Source: Apophysomyces variabilis
Lineage: Eukaryota; Mucoromycota; Mucoromycetes; Mucorales; Mucoraceae
DNA length: 64,000 bases
Reading direction: 5' to 3'
Assembly: GCA_002749535.1 (NCBI GenBank)
Contig: MZZL01000060.1
Coordinates: 260,228 to 324,227 of the forward strand
Shown here in pieces: positions 12,454 through 24,796 of the stretch. The notes under the pieces were generated by a model. It was given only the letters and a program-made list of their open reading frames with translations, was not told where the DNA came from and made no database searches. Position numbers and translations under genes: made by a program. How positions within the stretch are numbered: the stretch's first letter is position 1; every line of letters begins with the position of its first letter.

Positions 12454-12868
12454 CTATTCTTTAACACAAATAGGGATCATAGTGATGCAAAGTAATATGC
12501 TGGATGATAACTTCCAAACGGCGTGGAAACCAGTTTGCGCAGTCTTTCTACCTATATCGAGTAGAAAGGTCTCCCCCAAGGCAATGTATAATGTTGCCCG
12601 TTTTGTTTGCAGCGCAAATCGATAAGTCAGGATCAGGATCCCGCCGAGTATGGTATAGCCTGACAATACCCGGCCACGGGCCCTCGCTGATCACCATGAG
12701 CCATATGGCTGATAGGGTGAAAAAGGTCAGGAACAGAAATACCCACGCCCTTCTTGTTATTGGACCACACGCTCGCATCCCTTCCCCTTTTGTGCCATGA
12801 TTTGCCAACTTAGCAGAACAAAGAAAACATTGGACTTTCAGAATTTTCATAAAAGGTGTGATCCACAT
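12454..12868 (-). pseudogene. possible membrane-protein relic
   Basis: Two overlapping open stretches on the minus strand encode hydrophobic helices: RRAWVFLFLTFFTLSAIWL in one frame, then YTILGGILILTYRFAL and LSSSILLCITMIPICV in the next, ending at a stop at 12454. They would join into one three-helix protein after a single frame change near 12665, but no acceptable intron boundary was seen there. This suggests a broken gene. No family could be assigned, and chance cannot be excluded. Confidence 0.25.
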
Positions 12869-13921
12869 GACTTTGGCCTCTGTATCTTTTTTGTAACAAA
12901 GTAATTGGCATCATAATCATCCTCTGCATACCTATTCACTGAATTGCGCATTGTAAGTTACTAACTCTTCATCTGGCTGCTATTGTAAGAGAAAATAAAA
13001 ATTTAGGTTGTGTTTGTCGATCCATGCGCATTCACCTTTCTTGAATCTCTCCCCCCAAATTCATTCTTAGTCTCTCTTTCCTTTCCATCCCCCCAAACGA
13101 AATAAAGAAGAACGTGGCTAGCAGAAAAATAACAGAGGAGAAGTGGGGGTGCAGTACCAGAGATACGGTAACGATGAGCAAATGTGAATGACCCGGGTCA
13201 CCACGAAAACGGAGAAGGGCAGACGTCATGCAACATAGTTTTTTCCGGTTACCGGAAGTTATGGTAACAAACATTTCACCTTATCCTCTCCAATGGATGT
13301 CAGAGTTGCCAATACAGTAAGCATACTGAATTACCCAAGGGCAAGAGGTTTCTTTTTCTTTGCTTTGCCAGAGAAATATTTCGTTGCTATGATGTAGGTA
13401 GCTAATCACATGCATGCCATGTAAAAGAGAAGACAAGAAACGAATGCTATAAGATTCCAAAAGATTCCGTTCCAACCTGTGACTTAGTGGGGGGACAAGG
13501 AGAAGGAGACGGACAGAGGGAGGGGGAGGACTACAAGAGAAGATGCCTCTCATTGAAAACTTAAAGTTACAAACAAAAAAGTGTAAGGTTTGACAAAGCG
13601 TCTTAAAAGAAAAAAGGTAGATGACAGTATGACAATTCACTTTACCTGTCCGTAACTTCAATGATCCTGACATTGAATTAATGTATTATTTAAAACCCTT
13701 TCATGCACGGTCTACCGAACGAAAAAGAAGACAAGAGAAATAAGAAACGGTTTTCTTGTTTAGAATATGTGTATATTCCGTCCGTCAATATTAGGCTACT
13801 GTCAATGAGTTACTGGCCAAATCACCCAATTTTTGCTTTTTTACTTTTTCCCTCCTTTTATCAATAAGGGGTACAGCGTGAAGGGGAAGGAAGGAAGGAA
13901 AAATCGAAGGAGAGAGAGAGT

Positions 13922-13943
13922 TGTGTGTGTGTGTGTGTGTGCG
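13922..13943. repeat. GT microsatellite
   Basis: Perfect alternating GT run of about 20 bp followed by GCGTGGGTGTATG, within purine-rich intergenic DNA. Confidence 0.85.
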
Positions 13944-15200
13944 TGGGTGTATGACAGGAATGGAGAGAAATGAAAGAAAGAAGTAGTAGAACAAAAAGAA
14001 CAATAATTTTATTAAGATGTTTAAACCCGTATGGCTGCTACAACTTTTCTTCGTTCCCTTTCCGTCAAGTACGTATGTGAATCGTACGTTTTTTTCTTCC
14101 CATCTTAATTTATCAAGCTTTCAATAAAAACAAAGAAAAATACTTGGCCACACGAGGAGTGCAGGCAGGGCAAAGTCATACATAAAAGAAGTAAAAAACA
14201 AATAGCCAACTCCCTTTACCAGTTATGATTCACCAGATCAAAAAATAAGTCGTACGATGTACGACTTGACAGATTACATATAATAGCGATAACAAGAAGA
14301 ACCAAGTAGTTAAGTTTCCGAAACGAACTAGTCTTGAATGAATGAATTAGTTTTAGAAAATAGAACAGGACTAACAAAATGGCTTGTCGGCTTCTTTACT
14401 ATAAACGCGGATCTTTAAGATGGTCGGGTCAAAGCTTTGCCTTGCATAATAGAAACAATAACAACATTAGCAACAGGATATCATCTCCCATTTACAATGT
14501 CATATGCACAATGGGAGTGCTAGGGGATAAGGAGGCTAATAACGGATGAAAGAGGAGCAAGGAGAAGAGGGGTGAGAGTGTGTTCGACATGAGAGGCAGA
14601 AAGGAACAAAGTAAACAAAAGGGACAAGGAGGGATGAAGGGGCTATTTGCGAATGTATGCAAATGTAATACAGTGGATCAGGAACATTTGCACATTACAT
14701 ACAATGCAAAGAAAGGCCGTCTTAGATATTGCTTGTCTCTTTTTTCTTCCCGAGGAGCATCTTTACATTGATCCCCGCAATATGTAGGTTCACTTGTCCA
14801 ATGATTTGACTGTACATAAAACATCCCTTAAATCCCCCCAAAATACCACTCTAGCCCCCTTTTCATGCCATTCACCTATCGATACAGAAGATCGTCAAGA
14901 GGCGGCTCCGCACTATGCTTATTGTTATTGCATGAGAATCCCGCTTGCTGTTCTTCTTCTTCCTTCATGAAGATAGATATTTTTACAGGTAGAGCATTCT
15001 TTGTTTATTTGTTTTTGCAGCATCAAAAAATAGAAGGCATGAAATCGCTTGGCAAGATTAATTACATCAAATAAGAGTTTAATGGTATATCAGATATTTG
15101 TGTAAACGTAAGTTAACAAAAAAGAATAGCAATAGTTTTTTCGAAGAAACCAAGAATAACAACAGCAACCAAAACAAAAAAAGATGGATATACAAAGCGT

Positions 15201-16845
15201 TTAAGCGCGCGATGAGAACTCAATGTCGGAACCCTTGGTTTCTGTATAACCTGTCCAAGACCAAATCCCGCTCGCGTGTTGGATCTTTGTTTCTGTATGC
15301 CCGCCCTGGAGTTTATAGGATCGAACGAGGTGCGCCACCGCGACGGCAAGAAGACGCTCACTCGCCTTCCGACCTTGACAAACGCGACGACCGGCGCCAA
15401 AGGCCAAATGATCCCCTACAAATACCTTTCCTTTGTTGGTTTTCTCGTTCGCCCGTAGTACTTCCTCTGAATCCAGCAGAGAAACTGTCTTTTTCTCAGA
15501 TTTCAAGAATCGCTCGGGATCAAAGGTATGAGGATGGCGATAGAACGTTTCATCGGTATGGATAGCATCCAAATTAGCTATCAATTCTGAATCCAGATCA
15601 ACACGATAGGAAACACCTTCATGGATAAGTTCGTGATCTACACGAGAGGTATGGGAAATAAGTTTGCAAGGGGGGTCTAGGCGGAGGCATTCCTTGATAA
15701 ACGCTTCCACCGCCGGCCAGGAAGAAGTGTCTTCTGCCTTACTGACTTCTTCATACAGACGTTCCTGCCATTCGGCTGAAGTGGCAAGACGTTGGATCAC
15801 CGTGAACAGTGCCGCGGTCACGTACTTGTAACTGTGCAAGGTCAGATGGACCAGATTGACGAGGATCTCATCTTTCGCCAATTGGACGGGTTCAGGATCG
15901 TATTTGGAGGGATGGACTTGTAGCAAGCTAGCGCCAACGGATCCCACGCCCGGCGTTTCCGGGAACCATGACACAAATGTTTCCAGAAAACTGTTGCGAA
16001 GGTCAATGACGGCCTTGTTCCGTGAAAAGACAGCATAAAGGGAGTCCAACGAACGGACAATAGGCAAACATTGACTGGAGCGGATCCATCGGGACGACTG
16101 CAGAGTTTCTGTTTCTTTGACCTTCTGAGCAATGGTGAGCATTACTGCTGGGTCAGCATGGCGACCGACCACCATCGCCAGCGAGGTGTCAAGTGCGATC
16201 ATGTCGACCACTTTTCGGAGATGCTCTGGATCCAAGCGAACTGCGTTTCCTTTTTTCCTATGATCCCCATCCTCACCATCCTTGGCGGCCAACAGAATGC
16301 CTTGACAGAGCTTCTCGGATTGCGAAGAAAACAGGTTTTCAAATCGGTCCACATTCGGCCCACCGATGACTAAGTGGATGGCTCGACGGAGTCTATTCCA
16401 GTACTTATCGAAAGGGGCGGAAAAGACGGTCTTGCCTGCATTTTCCATTCAGCATCCAGCAAAGCTTCCTCCTCAATATCCTTTTACCTTTATCTGTCAT
16501 GATGGATTCCACATTGTCGGCCAGCGTACGTGAAGAATTGCGTTGTTCTTGTTCCACGTAAGCTTGTCGTACGAGATTGGCCGAATTCAGAACGAGTACT
16601 CGTTTCTGACCTAGCTTGACGGAAAACAACGGGCCAAGTTCCTCTGCCCAAGAGGTGAAGGCTTTATAGACTTGATCTTGGAATATGTCGAATCCATTCC
16701 AATAAAAGGGTGTGGAGGGACTCGGTGGCCATGGCGCTTTGGGTGTTCCGTCTTCACGTTTATCTTTCCATAGAAGGCCACTTGCGAGTTTGGATAATAC
16801 GATCGATAAGCCAATGGCAATTAATGAAGAAAAGGCGCTTCCCAT
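15201..16845 (-). CDS. cytochrome P450 monooxygenase, membrane-anchored
   Basis: Exons 16845-16488 and 16435-15201 on the minus strand, with a 52-nt intron and a phase-1 join restoring TDKGKTVFSAPF; 530 aa. An N-terminal hydrophobic helix (about residues 4-25) predicts ER anchoring, followed by a Pro-rich hinge (PWPPSPSTPF). Family marks: K-helix ExxR as FIKECLRLDPP, PERF region as FDPERF, and the heme-thiolate loop FGAGRRVCQG with the axial Cys at about residue 472. The I-helix region (HLTLHSYKYVTAALF) lacks the usual [AG]-G-x-[DE]-T oxygen-activation motif, a departure from a standard monooxygenase. Substrate unknown. No biosynthetic neighbours suggest a cluster. Upstream lies an AAG/GGA purine repeat (about 16899-16942). 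Confidence 0.85.
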
Positions 16846-18318
16846 GGTGAATCTCTGTCGTTCACCCCCCGAGAAAAAAAAAAGCAATGCAACAAGAACA
16901 AGAAGGAGGAGGAGAAGGAGGAGAAGAAGAAGAAAAAGAAGCGTAATGAGAAACGCAAAGATTACAGAAGCTTAATTTTTTTAGTGCTCTGTATCTCTTT
17001 TCTTTCAAAAAAGGACCAAACTTCTATAAACGGAAATGGTTTCCCCGCTCTTGTTCTTCGCAACAGGATCTTTGAGACTTGCTTTGGGACTTTTACTTTT
17101 TCCTTTTCCGCCATGTGAAACGTTGAATGTGCCAATAGGATATGCCCGGCGAAGTCGCGTCGATATTATACCACTATTTGTCTATTGAGCCAATGATAAC
17201 ATTGCCAACTACGAATATTTTCTTCTGAAATAAAAATAAGGGTCGATTTCTTTCTCTGCATACCGTGTACACAACCAAAAAATTTCCGTGACAAATGGAG
17301 AGTAAAAACTTACCATTGTCATGCGTATCACAGTTTTCTTTTATTTTTTCTCTCAGATCACGCCAAACCTTGTTTTATAAAGTGTTTTATCTTCTTTCAA
17401 AAATAATATTAACTGTTTTAGAATGCATCGCCGTTGTTTTGGGTCAACATTTCATAATTTTTTTTATTTATCATAACACAATGCTATCGACCGAGTTTAG
17501 TCTTGTCGGATGAAATAGAAGGGGAACGGAGAAAAGAAGGGGGGGAGGTCGGGAAAGAACAGGCTATCGAATTTCTTTGTTCTCTTTGTATGAATGGCCT
17601 GATCGGTAGGTTAATAAAAAAGGGTTGTAGGGGAATATGGTGAGAAGAATGAGTGCCAACTTTTTTCCCTTTCTTACTCGTCACCGGGTTCTATACAACC
17701 CTTTTTCCACAGAAACTTCATCAGCCCATTGGCGCAGTGACCACATCCTAACTAGCAACTTATGCTATTTTGCGTCAGATGTCTTCTTGTTAGAAATGAA
17801 ACAAAAAAGAAGTCGGCTAATGCCATCTGATCGCATGGTTTCATCACTTGCTTCCCAATCACTGTCAAAAAGTTGATATTCATATATGTCTATCCGTTTG
17901 ACAGCGAAATCGATATTCATTCTGTCCAATCCAAACTCTAAATTATCATGTGCTTTCCATAGCCACTTGGTGAACCAAACCAAAAGTAGAAGTGAGGGGA
18001 TGTAGATGTGTGGTATATTAGTAGTAGTAGTTGAGTAATTCCCCTACACCGCTCCCCCCAGATAAAAGACCTCCCTTTTTTTTCCTTCTTTTGGTTCGCT
18101 AGTCCCCCCAATGCTGCCTGTTTATTCAATCCGTCAATGAGGATCGGACCCAAAAGGTCTTTTGTCGGTTCCTATTTTAAGTATTATGCCACACCAAGTA
18201 AAGAAGGAACAAAAAAAAAGGGCGCACATCAGCAGAGACAGCAAAAAAGATAAATAGAACGGGTTATCAATGTCTTCGGTTTTTCTTCCCTCCCTCAATA
18301 CACTTGCACTTCTTCAAC
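16846..18318. other. intergenic region upstream of the P450
   Basis: Starts with a purine-rich (AGG/AAG)n stretch at about 16899-16942 in the P450 promoter. The rest is AT-rich with oligo-T runs and no supported gene. A minus-strand open frame at 17765-17983 (containing FGLDRMNIDFAVKRIDIYEYQ) looks protein-like but has no recognisable partner exon. Confidence 0.4.
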
Positions 18319-18539
18319 ATGACAAATTCTGCCATTGTGAAACCATGCAACCCTCTTCCTCCTACGCCTATCATTGTCCATGGTGATAGTACTGCTATGA
18401 CCATGAATTTTTGCCACTGTTGTGGCGTGGATATCTCTCGTTTCGCGTATGTATCTTATTGATTTCGTAATCTGCATCAAACTCATCCATTGATCTCTGT
18501 CCTTATAGACATGAATTTTGGTGTCGATATTCAAGATAA
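18319..18539 (+). CDS. possible small cysteine-rich protein (52 aa)
   Basis: Candidate two-exon gene: 18319-18446 and 18509-18539. The intron has a canonical GTATGT donor and a CCTTATAG acceptor (62 nt). The join completes a codon, removes an early stop, and adds HEFWCRYSR before TAA. The peptide begins MTNSAIVKPCNPLPP and contains FCHCCGVDISRFAHEFWC, a dense C/H cluster resembling a small zinc-binding site. The ATG follows a pyrimidine-rich leader (TTCTTCCCTCCCTC...), as often seen at fungal promoters. No family was recognised. It is short, and the opposite strand is also open here, so a chance arrangement remains quite possible. Confidence 0.35.
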
Positions 18540-21500
18540 TTGACCTTACCTTACCTTACCTACGAACCTAACTATCCACGTACCGATCGACCCCATCCTA
18601 TCCGTATCTCTATCAACCGTAATCATGCCCGCTTCTTCTCTCTTTTGATTTATAACAACAACGCGAAAGCCATAAAAAAACGAAAGCAACACAAAAAACG
18701 CAAAAAACGAAAACCAAAGCACACACCAAGCGACGAATACATCTCAAGACCTTTATCTTTTTTTCCTAAACCCCGACTGTCACGAAAACAACAACATCAA
18801 CTCGGACTCCATGTATATACCTCTATCAAACAATTTTTTTATATGCTATTTATTTTTTTTTATCTTTTCTTATCAACTAACTTGCTTTGTATATGAATTT
18901 TGTACATTTTTTTCTTATTACTTTCTTTGCACATACGCGAGTTTTTCTCTTTCTTACAATTTCGTTCTGTAAAGATGATAATTTTCTTTTGTTTTTACAT
19001 ATGATGCGCCCAAATAAGATATCTTTTTTCTTTTAAATCCTGTTTACATTTCATGTGAGTCCATCTATATTTGGACAGTGTTTGAAAGTTAGTTTTTGTC
19101 ACAGGGACTTGCTATTGAAAGGGTACCTGCCCCCTTTTCCCTCTTTCTCTCGCTCACTCTTTTTTTTTGGGCTAAAGAAAAAGAAATTTGGCCCTTGTCC
19201 ATAACGTTCTTTCTGTTTCTCTGCCTTTCTCTCCCTTTCTGTCAACTATATATTGACGGATGCCTGCAGTTAGAGTAAACATATCCATTAAATAATAAAA
19301 AAAAAAAGGTTTTGACTTATTCAATAAGAGAGCCGTCGTGCATTCCGATTTCCCATGGATCGTCACTAGTCACCATTCATCCAAGGCTTTGTTGAATGTA
19401 CAGTTAAATCCTAATGAGGCTAAGCTTTGTCTTGTCCGTAAAATCCCTTACGCCAATGACCTCTACGACGGCATTTCCGAAAGGGATCATCCGTGTGTGT
19501 ACGTGTTCCTGCAAAAACGTAATATCGCAGCCAATGAAGTTGAATGTCGCCTTTTGAAAAATACCGGTTGCATTAGCCAAATAGAGAAGATTGCATGCTT
19601 GAGCGAAAACACGGTGGCATTGCTCAGAACGAAAGGTATTGGCTAAGCGTTCTTTCATGAGCTTGCACTTGCATTCCCTGCCTGGTCCCTTTTCTGTCAT
19701 AGTGAAGCAATGAATGAATTCATGCTTGCACAGCCCAGAGATGGCTTATCACTTATCAGAAGCGACCAGGTAGCATGTTAGAGAACGCTAGCAAAGAGAA
19801 GAGAAAAAGAAGTTAAGTCTGACTGCGATCAAAAGAACACATAAAGACCATGGTGAATCTTATGGATGCTAATCCCCTTTGCTATTGTCGTTAAAGTAAT
19901 GAGCATTTCAACTTGTCCAACCTTCCTACCGTTCTGAGCTCAACGCAATCAAGCTGACTTAAACGCTATAGGTCACTGAAAAAAAAAAAGACACTGTGCA
20001 TCATAACGAGAAATGTTTGTAACAGGTTAACATTGAGCGGCTTCCATGGTTTTCTTCTTTATTCACACAATGATTGGTTAGATAAATGCTAAAATAAAGA
20101 ACGTATGTTGTCTAGAATGGCTTCATTGTTGGCCAAGAATATTATATTCTTGGATAAGTACGGGTATTCCACCTTTTCTTATACAGGTAAGTAGCAGGTC
20201 TACCGGAATATTGATACAGCACGACATATCGAAGCAGGGTGGTTAAGGGCTGTGTCAATGCAACCGGGATCATATGAAACCTTGTGTGATAGATGAGCTG
20301 AGTAAGCTCGGTGCAATAGGAGACGGTTTTTTTTGTCAGTTGATGAGATTGGGACATAGGACATCCCGGCAAAGAAACCAAAGTCGGTCGCTTTTCTTCC
20401 CGATCCTTCTCCTTTTTTTGTCTTCGGCCAAAGTGGGTTACTGCCGGCTCATCTCGATCATTCCATCACGTAACTTTAACTTCTCACGTGTCACCTAAGC
20501 CAGCCATTGCCATTCAAGTCTTGGTATGGTCAAGCCTCCTAAGTACGACAGTAACTTGTAAAAAGATACAAAAGGGTATCCATGACACTGTGCCTTTCCA
20601 GGAAAACCTTTCTTTTTGCCCAGAGAAACGGTAAATCCATGCATGTGGTCCGTCATAATGCATAATGTAGGAACATACCTGTTCATCCATTATAATAGAA
20701 AAGTTGGACTCTGGGCAACAATAACTCCCACAATACATGATATGTGGGTTACCCCTTCGCGACCGCAAGGCCAAGTAGTGCGAACGTAAGAGTGCTTCGC
20801 TGGACCATCCACAGTGCTGAAAGTTTGAATTGAGTTAAGGCCTGCCAGCCAAACGATAGGTAGCTTGTTCTGAACATAACCCACTCAATTTTTGTCATGG
20901 CTCAAGTTCAGAACAGAAGCCACTTAGCCCCCAAAATCGGACAAACCTGCAGCAGCTGTGTTCTGTATCAGAAACCAAGCATTCTACGTCCGTACGCGGT
21001 TCAAAAAGAGAAGACGCCGCAGCGAAAATCAAATTAAGCCTGGCGCATCTACGCTGAAGCCTGTCGCAATGACGAACGATATTCGTTCGTCCCATACATG
21101 GTGTTGTATGCTTCCATCCGTGGCACAATACCCAAAACAGGAACACCAAGAGCGCCTTAGTTATGGCACTAGCTGACTCCGAATACTACTCAACCAAGCA
21201 TTGAGAGAAAAGTTTTTACCGCAAACGCACGATCTAACGAGCGGCGTAGGTTTCCGTTCCCATGGATCAATTTTCGGGAAAAGTAATACCATCAACGTAT
21301 CTTTCTCATGTACTAACGATGAATGAATTCCACGCCCAGCAGAAGGATCAAGTTGATGTAAGGGAACTAGTATGCCTGACATAATCGATCCACTAATGAC
21401 GTATGCTTCCATCTTTAGCGCAAACCCTGTTGTTGCTTTGATGTGAAACTTTGTCTAGAGCAGCATAAACAACATTCAATAAATAGTCTGTTCCGCTAAT

Positions 21501-21748
21501 TCTTTCAGATGACTCTGTTAATCAATCCTATTTCTTTTCATCTCCCAATCCAATTCGCGTGTATGGATACATCTATGATATATGTAAACTGTTTTTTCTA
21601 GAATTTTTACTTTTTGTACGATCTCTTGACTATTTTTTACATGAACTTGTCGAAAAATCGCTCTAAAGGTGTCTGCTGATTCATAGTCCACCTGATAGTA
21701 CGAATAAATGACATCGTCAGTAACATGGGAAAAGAGAACAATATTTTC
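18540..21748. other. 3.2-kb gene-poor region
   Basis: Starts with a short CTTAC tandem repeat (about 18544-18560). Strongly T/C-rich stretches follow (about 18830-19250). From 19300 to 21700 there are only short open frames in several phases on both strands. A minus-strand frame at 20495-20884 is open for about 130 codons except for one stop, but no family was recognised. A 21-bp inverted repeat lies at 21071-21091. Confidence 0.45.
21071..21091. repeat. short inverted repeat
   Basis: GACGAACGA and TCGTTCGTC are perfect 9-bp arms around a 3-bp centre (TAT). It could be a dyad protein-binding site; no neighbouring gene gives it a clear role. Confidence 0.5.
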
Positions 21749-22229
21749 TTACATGCTGAATCCTCTTCGTTGGACCCATCTTCCATTGAGTCTTTTTGCT
21801 GTCTTTGCATTATTTCTTGTTCGTTGACCACGGACAGGAAGACTCATGGCGTGACGTCTGCCAATATAATTGTTGATATTTCTGTGGTGCATAACATGTT
21901 CACGAATCTGTCGCTTGAGGTCACTTTCAATCGTCATGGATGCCAGACTGTTGGTGAGATCGTTAATTTGCGTATCGGTTAATTCGGACACCCTGATGTT
22001 CTTTGGAATGGCATGCTTTTCACAAAGCTTCATGGCCGTGGGCTCTCCAATACCATAAAAGTATTGCAATGCCGTACTAATGAAAAGCAAAAGAACATAT
22101 ACATGTCAAAGGGGAAGACAAAAAGAGGAAACGACAAACAAAAAGGGGTCTGCGTGTTTCATTTCGTTTGTTGTTGATTTACCTGATCAACTTTCGATCC
22201 GGTAAATTCACGCCAAGTAAATGTAACAT
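21749..22229 (-). CDS. SWS2: mitochondrial small ribosomal subunit protein uS13m
   Basis: Exons 22229-22183 and 22076-21749 on the minus strand, phase-2 join with a 106-nt intron; 124 aa. The N-terminus MLHLLGVNLPDRKLI and then YFYGIGEPTAMKLCEK, followed by HHRNINNYIGRRHAMSLPVRGQRTRNNAKTAKR, is the S13 fold with its helix-two-turn-helix and the C-terminal RG-x-RT-x-x-NA(K/R)T motif. Length and the LPD(R/N)K start fit the mitochondrial S13 (yeast Sws2) rather than the longer cytosolic S18/uS13. It binds 16S-like rRNA in the head of the mitoribosomal small subunit. The yeast symbol is used by homology. No classical targeting peptide is evident, common for this subunit. Confidence 0.9.
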
Positions 22230-22601
22230 GCTGCTTGCTCTATGTCACCGTATGTGTGTATATATATTGCGTGCCCTTGATAGAGCAACCCCAGGGAAGA
22301 AGAAATATCCCCAAGTCTAACTCCGACATGGCCATAACAAAGTCACGACCTGTCACTCTCTTTATAATATGCACAAATACAAACAGTTCCCATTGGTCAA
22401 TCTGCAACAGCACAACGCTTTTATCTGAACTCTGTAAGGAAAACTTACAGTAATTCTGAAACTTCAACCATGGACTACAAAACAGGCTGGGTGGCATATC
22501 ATATTCGTTTTTGATGCGAGTCCAATAATCTAACTTCAAATGGAAGGCATATATACGCAGATTATTTAGTCTCAAAAACGTTTATTGCACTGATCTAAGC
22601 G

Positions 22602-22837
22602 TCAAGCTATTCTGAAATATTTCCACTTAAAGATGCAAGTGTTTGCTATTTTAGTCCGTGTTCCTTGAATATAGCGGAAGTTTTTGACATCGTTCCATAT
22701 TACATGGAAGTCTATGAAAGCTGAACTCGTACATCTTATACCGAAATTTGTCACAAAGCTTCTCCAATCCAGCGCCCGGGGCTTTGTATCTTTTAAGAAG
22801 GTTTTCGAGCTTCTCAAGGTTTATTTTGCATAAAGAT
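22602..22837 (-). pseudogene. relic of a small coiled-coil gene, copy 1
   Basis: The minus strand begins with an ATGCAAAATAAACC leader matching the start of the better preserved relic at 25438-26052, and it shows similar flanking sequence (TTGCATAAAGAT). Frames with LEKLENLLKRY and LEKLCDKFRYKMYEF give way to one ending KNFRYIQG...CIFKWKYFRIA, comparable with NYVKGFQRGYIICKNHGIT of the other copy. Several frameshifts and stops make it non-functional. It lies just downstream of the first decayed PB1-like copy. Confidence 0.4.
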
Positions 22838-22868
22838 TAATTAATTTATTCCTTATAACTATTGGGGC

Positions 22869-23939
22869 TTAACTGTTTACTTTTTTAACTTTGCTATTAC
22901 CTTCTCTTATCTTCTTTATCTTCTTCTTCCTCATCTTATTTGACGTTTCGAAAGAGCTGCAACTAGCAACTACTCCGAACTCGTTTTCATCACTTTCATC
23001 GCAACTATCGCTCGCTTCATGTTTTGTTTTCATTTTCTTTTGTGCTGCGTTTTTCGTGGGTTAGCACATAAACATCTAATTGTAAGATAGATATGAACCC
23101 TAAGGCGCCCTGTTTGCAGCTATCAAGAACTTCATCAAGCGTCTTTGGAGAATTAATTGTCTTTATCACTCCGTTCGATAGCATATATATCAAAGAATAG
23201 CCGTTGGGTTCCAAACAATACCGCTTTTGTACCTATGTCAAGACAAACGGAACTTTGCATTAAAACGCATATAATTACAATTGACAGCTGCATAAAGTCA
23301 CCTCTTCACATATAGTACCGTAACTTGTGTACCCGTTTAAATAGATATGACCCTCCTTCAAGCCATTTTCATTGCGGGCTGCATCAGTAATGGGGTTTTC
23401 TTTCGCGGGTATTATCAACTCTTCTTGCTCCAACAGGGCTATTTCTGCTTTACATAACTGTCCCAGTATCCCGTGGCAATGTTGTGGTTGTTGGATCGAT
23501 CTAGAATAAAAAAGAACTACACCGCTCCTTCATTTCTCGCTTTTCGCACTCTAGTTCGATGATACGAAGTCTATCCTCCAAACGATGCAGCCTTAATCTG
23601 GATATTTCCAACCTGTATAGGAATAAAGTCTCATCTTCATCTACTATAGCATCACTTTTACGGATAAAATCTTCATAATGTCTAATGTCATTCTGCAAGC
23701 AATCGATATGCACAAAGCAACAACATTTAGACGTCCATCGATATCTTTTTCGAGTAATTTTTTTGGTCCAGCTCGTTTATCATTGTTTCTGGATATTTGA
23801 CAACGTGCCCCATTATTTCTGCGTCCTACACATAAGGGCCTTTTAGCCACATCTTGTTTATGCCAAACAAGCAATTACTTACAACTCCAGTATCTTTAGT
23901 GGTCTCACTCAAATCGTCTTCTTCTATTTTGATGAGTAT
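22869..23939 (-). pseudogene. coiled-coil/PB1-like family, copy A (decayed)
   Basis: Recognisable from the intact paralogues to its right. Exon 1 (23939-23883) stays open and ends at GTT|GTAAGT, but the start codon position reads ATA. Exon 2 shows DAEIMGHVV, then after a frameshift in an A-run HIDCLQNDIRHYEDFI and LEDRLRIIELE, then a second frameshift in a T-run before QQPQHCHGILGQL and GYTSYGTICEE. Exon 3 begins VQKRYCLEPNGYSLIY with INSPKTLDEVL, and a third frameshift separates it from the tail SCDESDENEFGVVASCSSF, which ends at 22869. The TATA box and splice sites are still present, so decay is recent. Confidence 0.75.
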
Positions 23940-24040
23940 TTGACAAACAAGGTGACTGAGGTAGAAGAGAAAATTAGCAAGCTATAATTTAGCAAGACTA
24001 TAATACTGCTTTTCTCGTAAGCAGCCTTAGTAATTGCAGT

Positions 24041-24047
24041 ATTTATA
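24041..24047 (-). promoter_or_regulatory. TATA box of family copy A
   Basis: TATAAAT (in CGGTATAAATACTGC, minus strand) about 105 bp before the former start of the decayed copy A. Equivalent boxes precede copies B, F, G and H. Confidence 0.4.
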
Positions 24048-24796
24048 CCGCTATGTGGTCCTAATTATTTTATACAGAAAGTTCTTTAGAGAAATTATCA
24101 TCCGCAAGAATAAAAACTAATAGGTTAGTCATATTCAATGACCAGTTACTATGATAAACAGCTATCATACTGCAGAATTTTTGATTGTCCTCCTACATGC
24201 AGATACAGAACAATCAAACTATCTTTGTCACTAGAGTATGTCAAGTAATAAATTTATCACAATGTCGTGTACATGATTTTGTTGCGAAAGTCATTGTAAA
24301 CATATGCTCAGCGTATCTGGATCGTTTCAATTTTCAGCTTCACGGAATGAAGACGGACATCAAAGGGTCGAACAGGCGACACTGGGTTCCCATCGTTCGA
24401 GTCTACAAGTACGAAAACGGACGCGTGTATCAATTCTGAGAAACTTGCTGCTCAAAAACAAGCAAGGAATGGAATGTACTGCTGCGCCCTAAACCAAGCA
24501 GTTATCCTACATTAACACTTCCATTTATTTCAGATATCACGGCAGAAGGCACCCCCTGCTACAGAGCCAATACAATTTGAGTCTCTCATTGCATTCTTTG
24601 TTGAAAGAAGGACTGTATCATAAGAACATGTCTTGTACATTTTGACGTATCAGTGTGAACTAAATAGTCAAGGGTGCCTAGCCACGCATAGTCACATTAT
24701 TTGCCATTACGTCAGGAAAGTCTTTAAACCAAGAACTGAGATAAATGTCCGCTTCCTGTAGAGCGCATACATATATTGAAATATCTGGCAAGAGTT
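24048..24796. other. intergenic stretch inside the array
   Basis: No supported gene. Short open frames on the plus strand (about 24185-24440) are not matched by any other copy in the array. Confidence 0.4.

Larger units (their letters stand above)
11594..15200. other. 3.6-kb gene-poor region
   Basis: No intact gene. It holds a possible membrane-protein relic (12454-12868), a GT microsatellite (13922-13943) and long purine- or pyrimidine-rich stretches (about 13020-13560 and 13850-14000). Part of the right-hand end is presumably the 3' UTR and terminator of the P450 gene that stops at 15201. Confidence 0.5.

Noticed and set aside
24360..24410. tRNA-like GTTCGAGTC box
   Set aside because: No acceptor stem, D-arm or A-box could be paired around it. 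No tRNA gene was found in the window.
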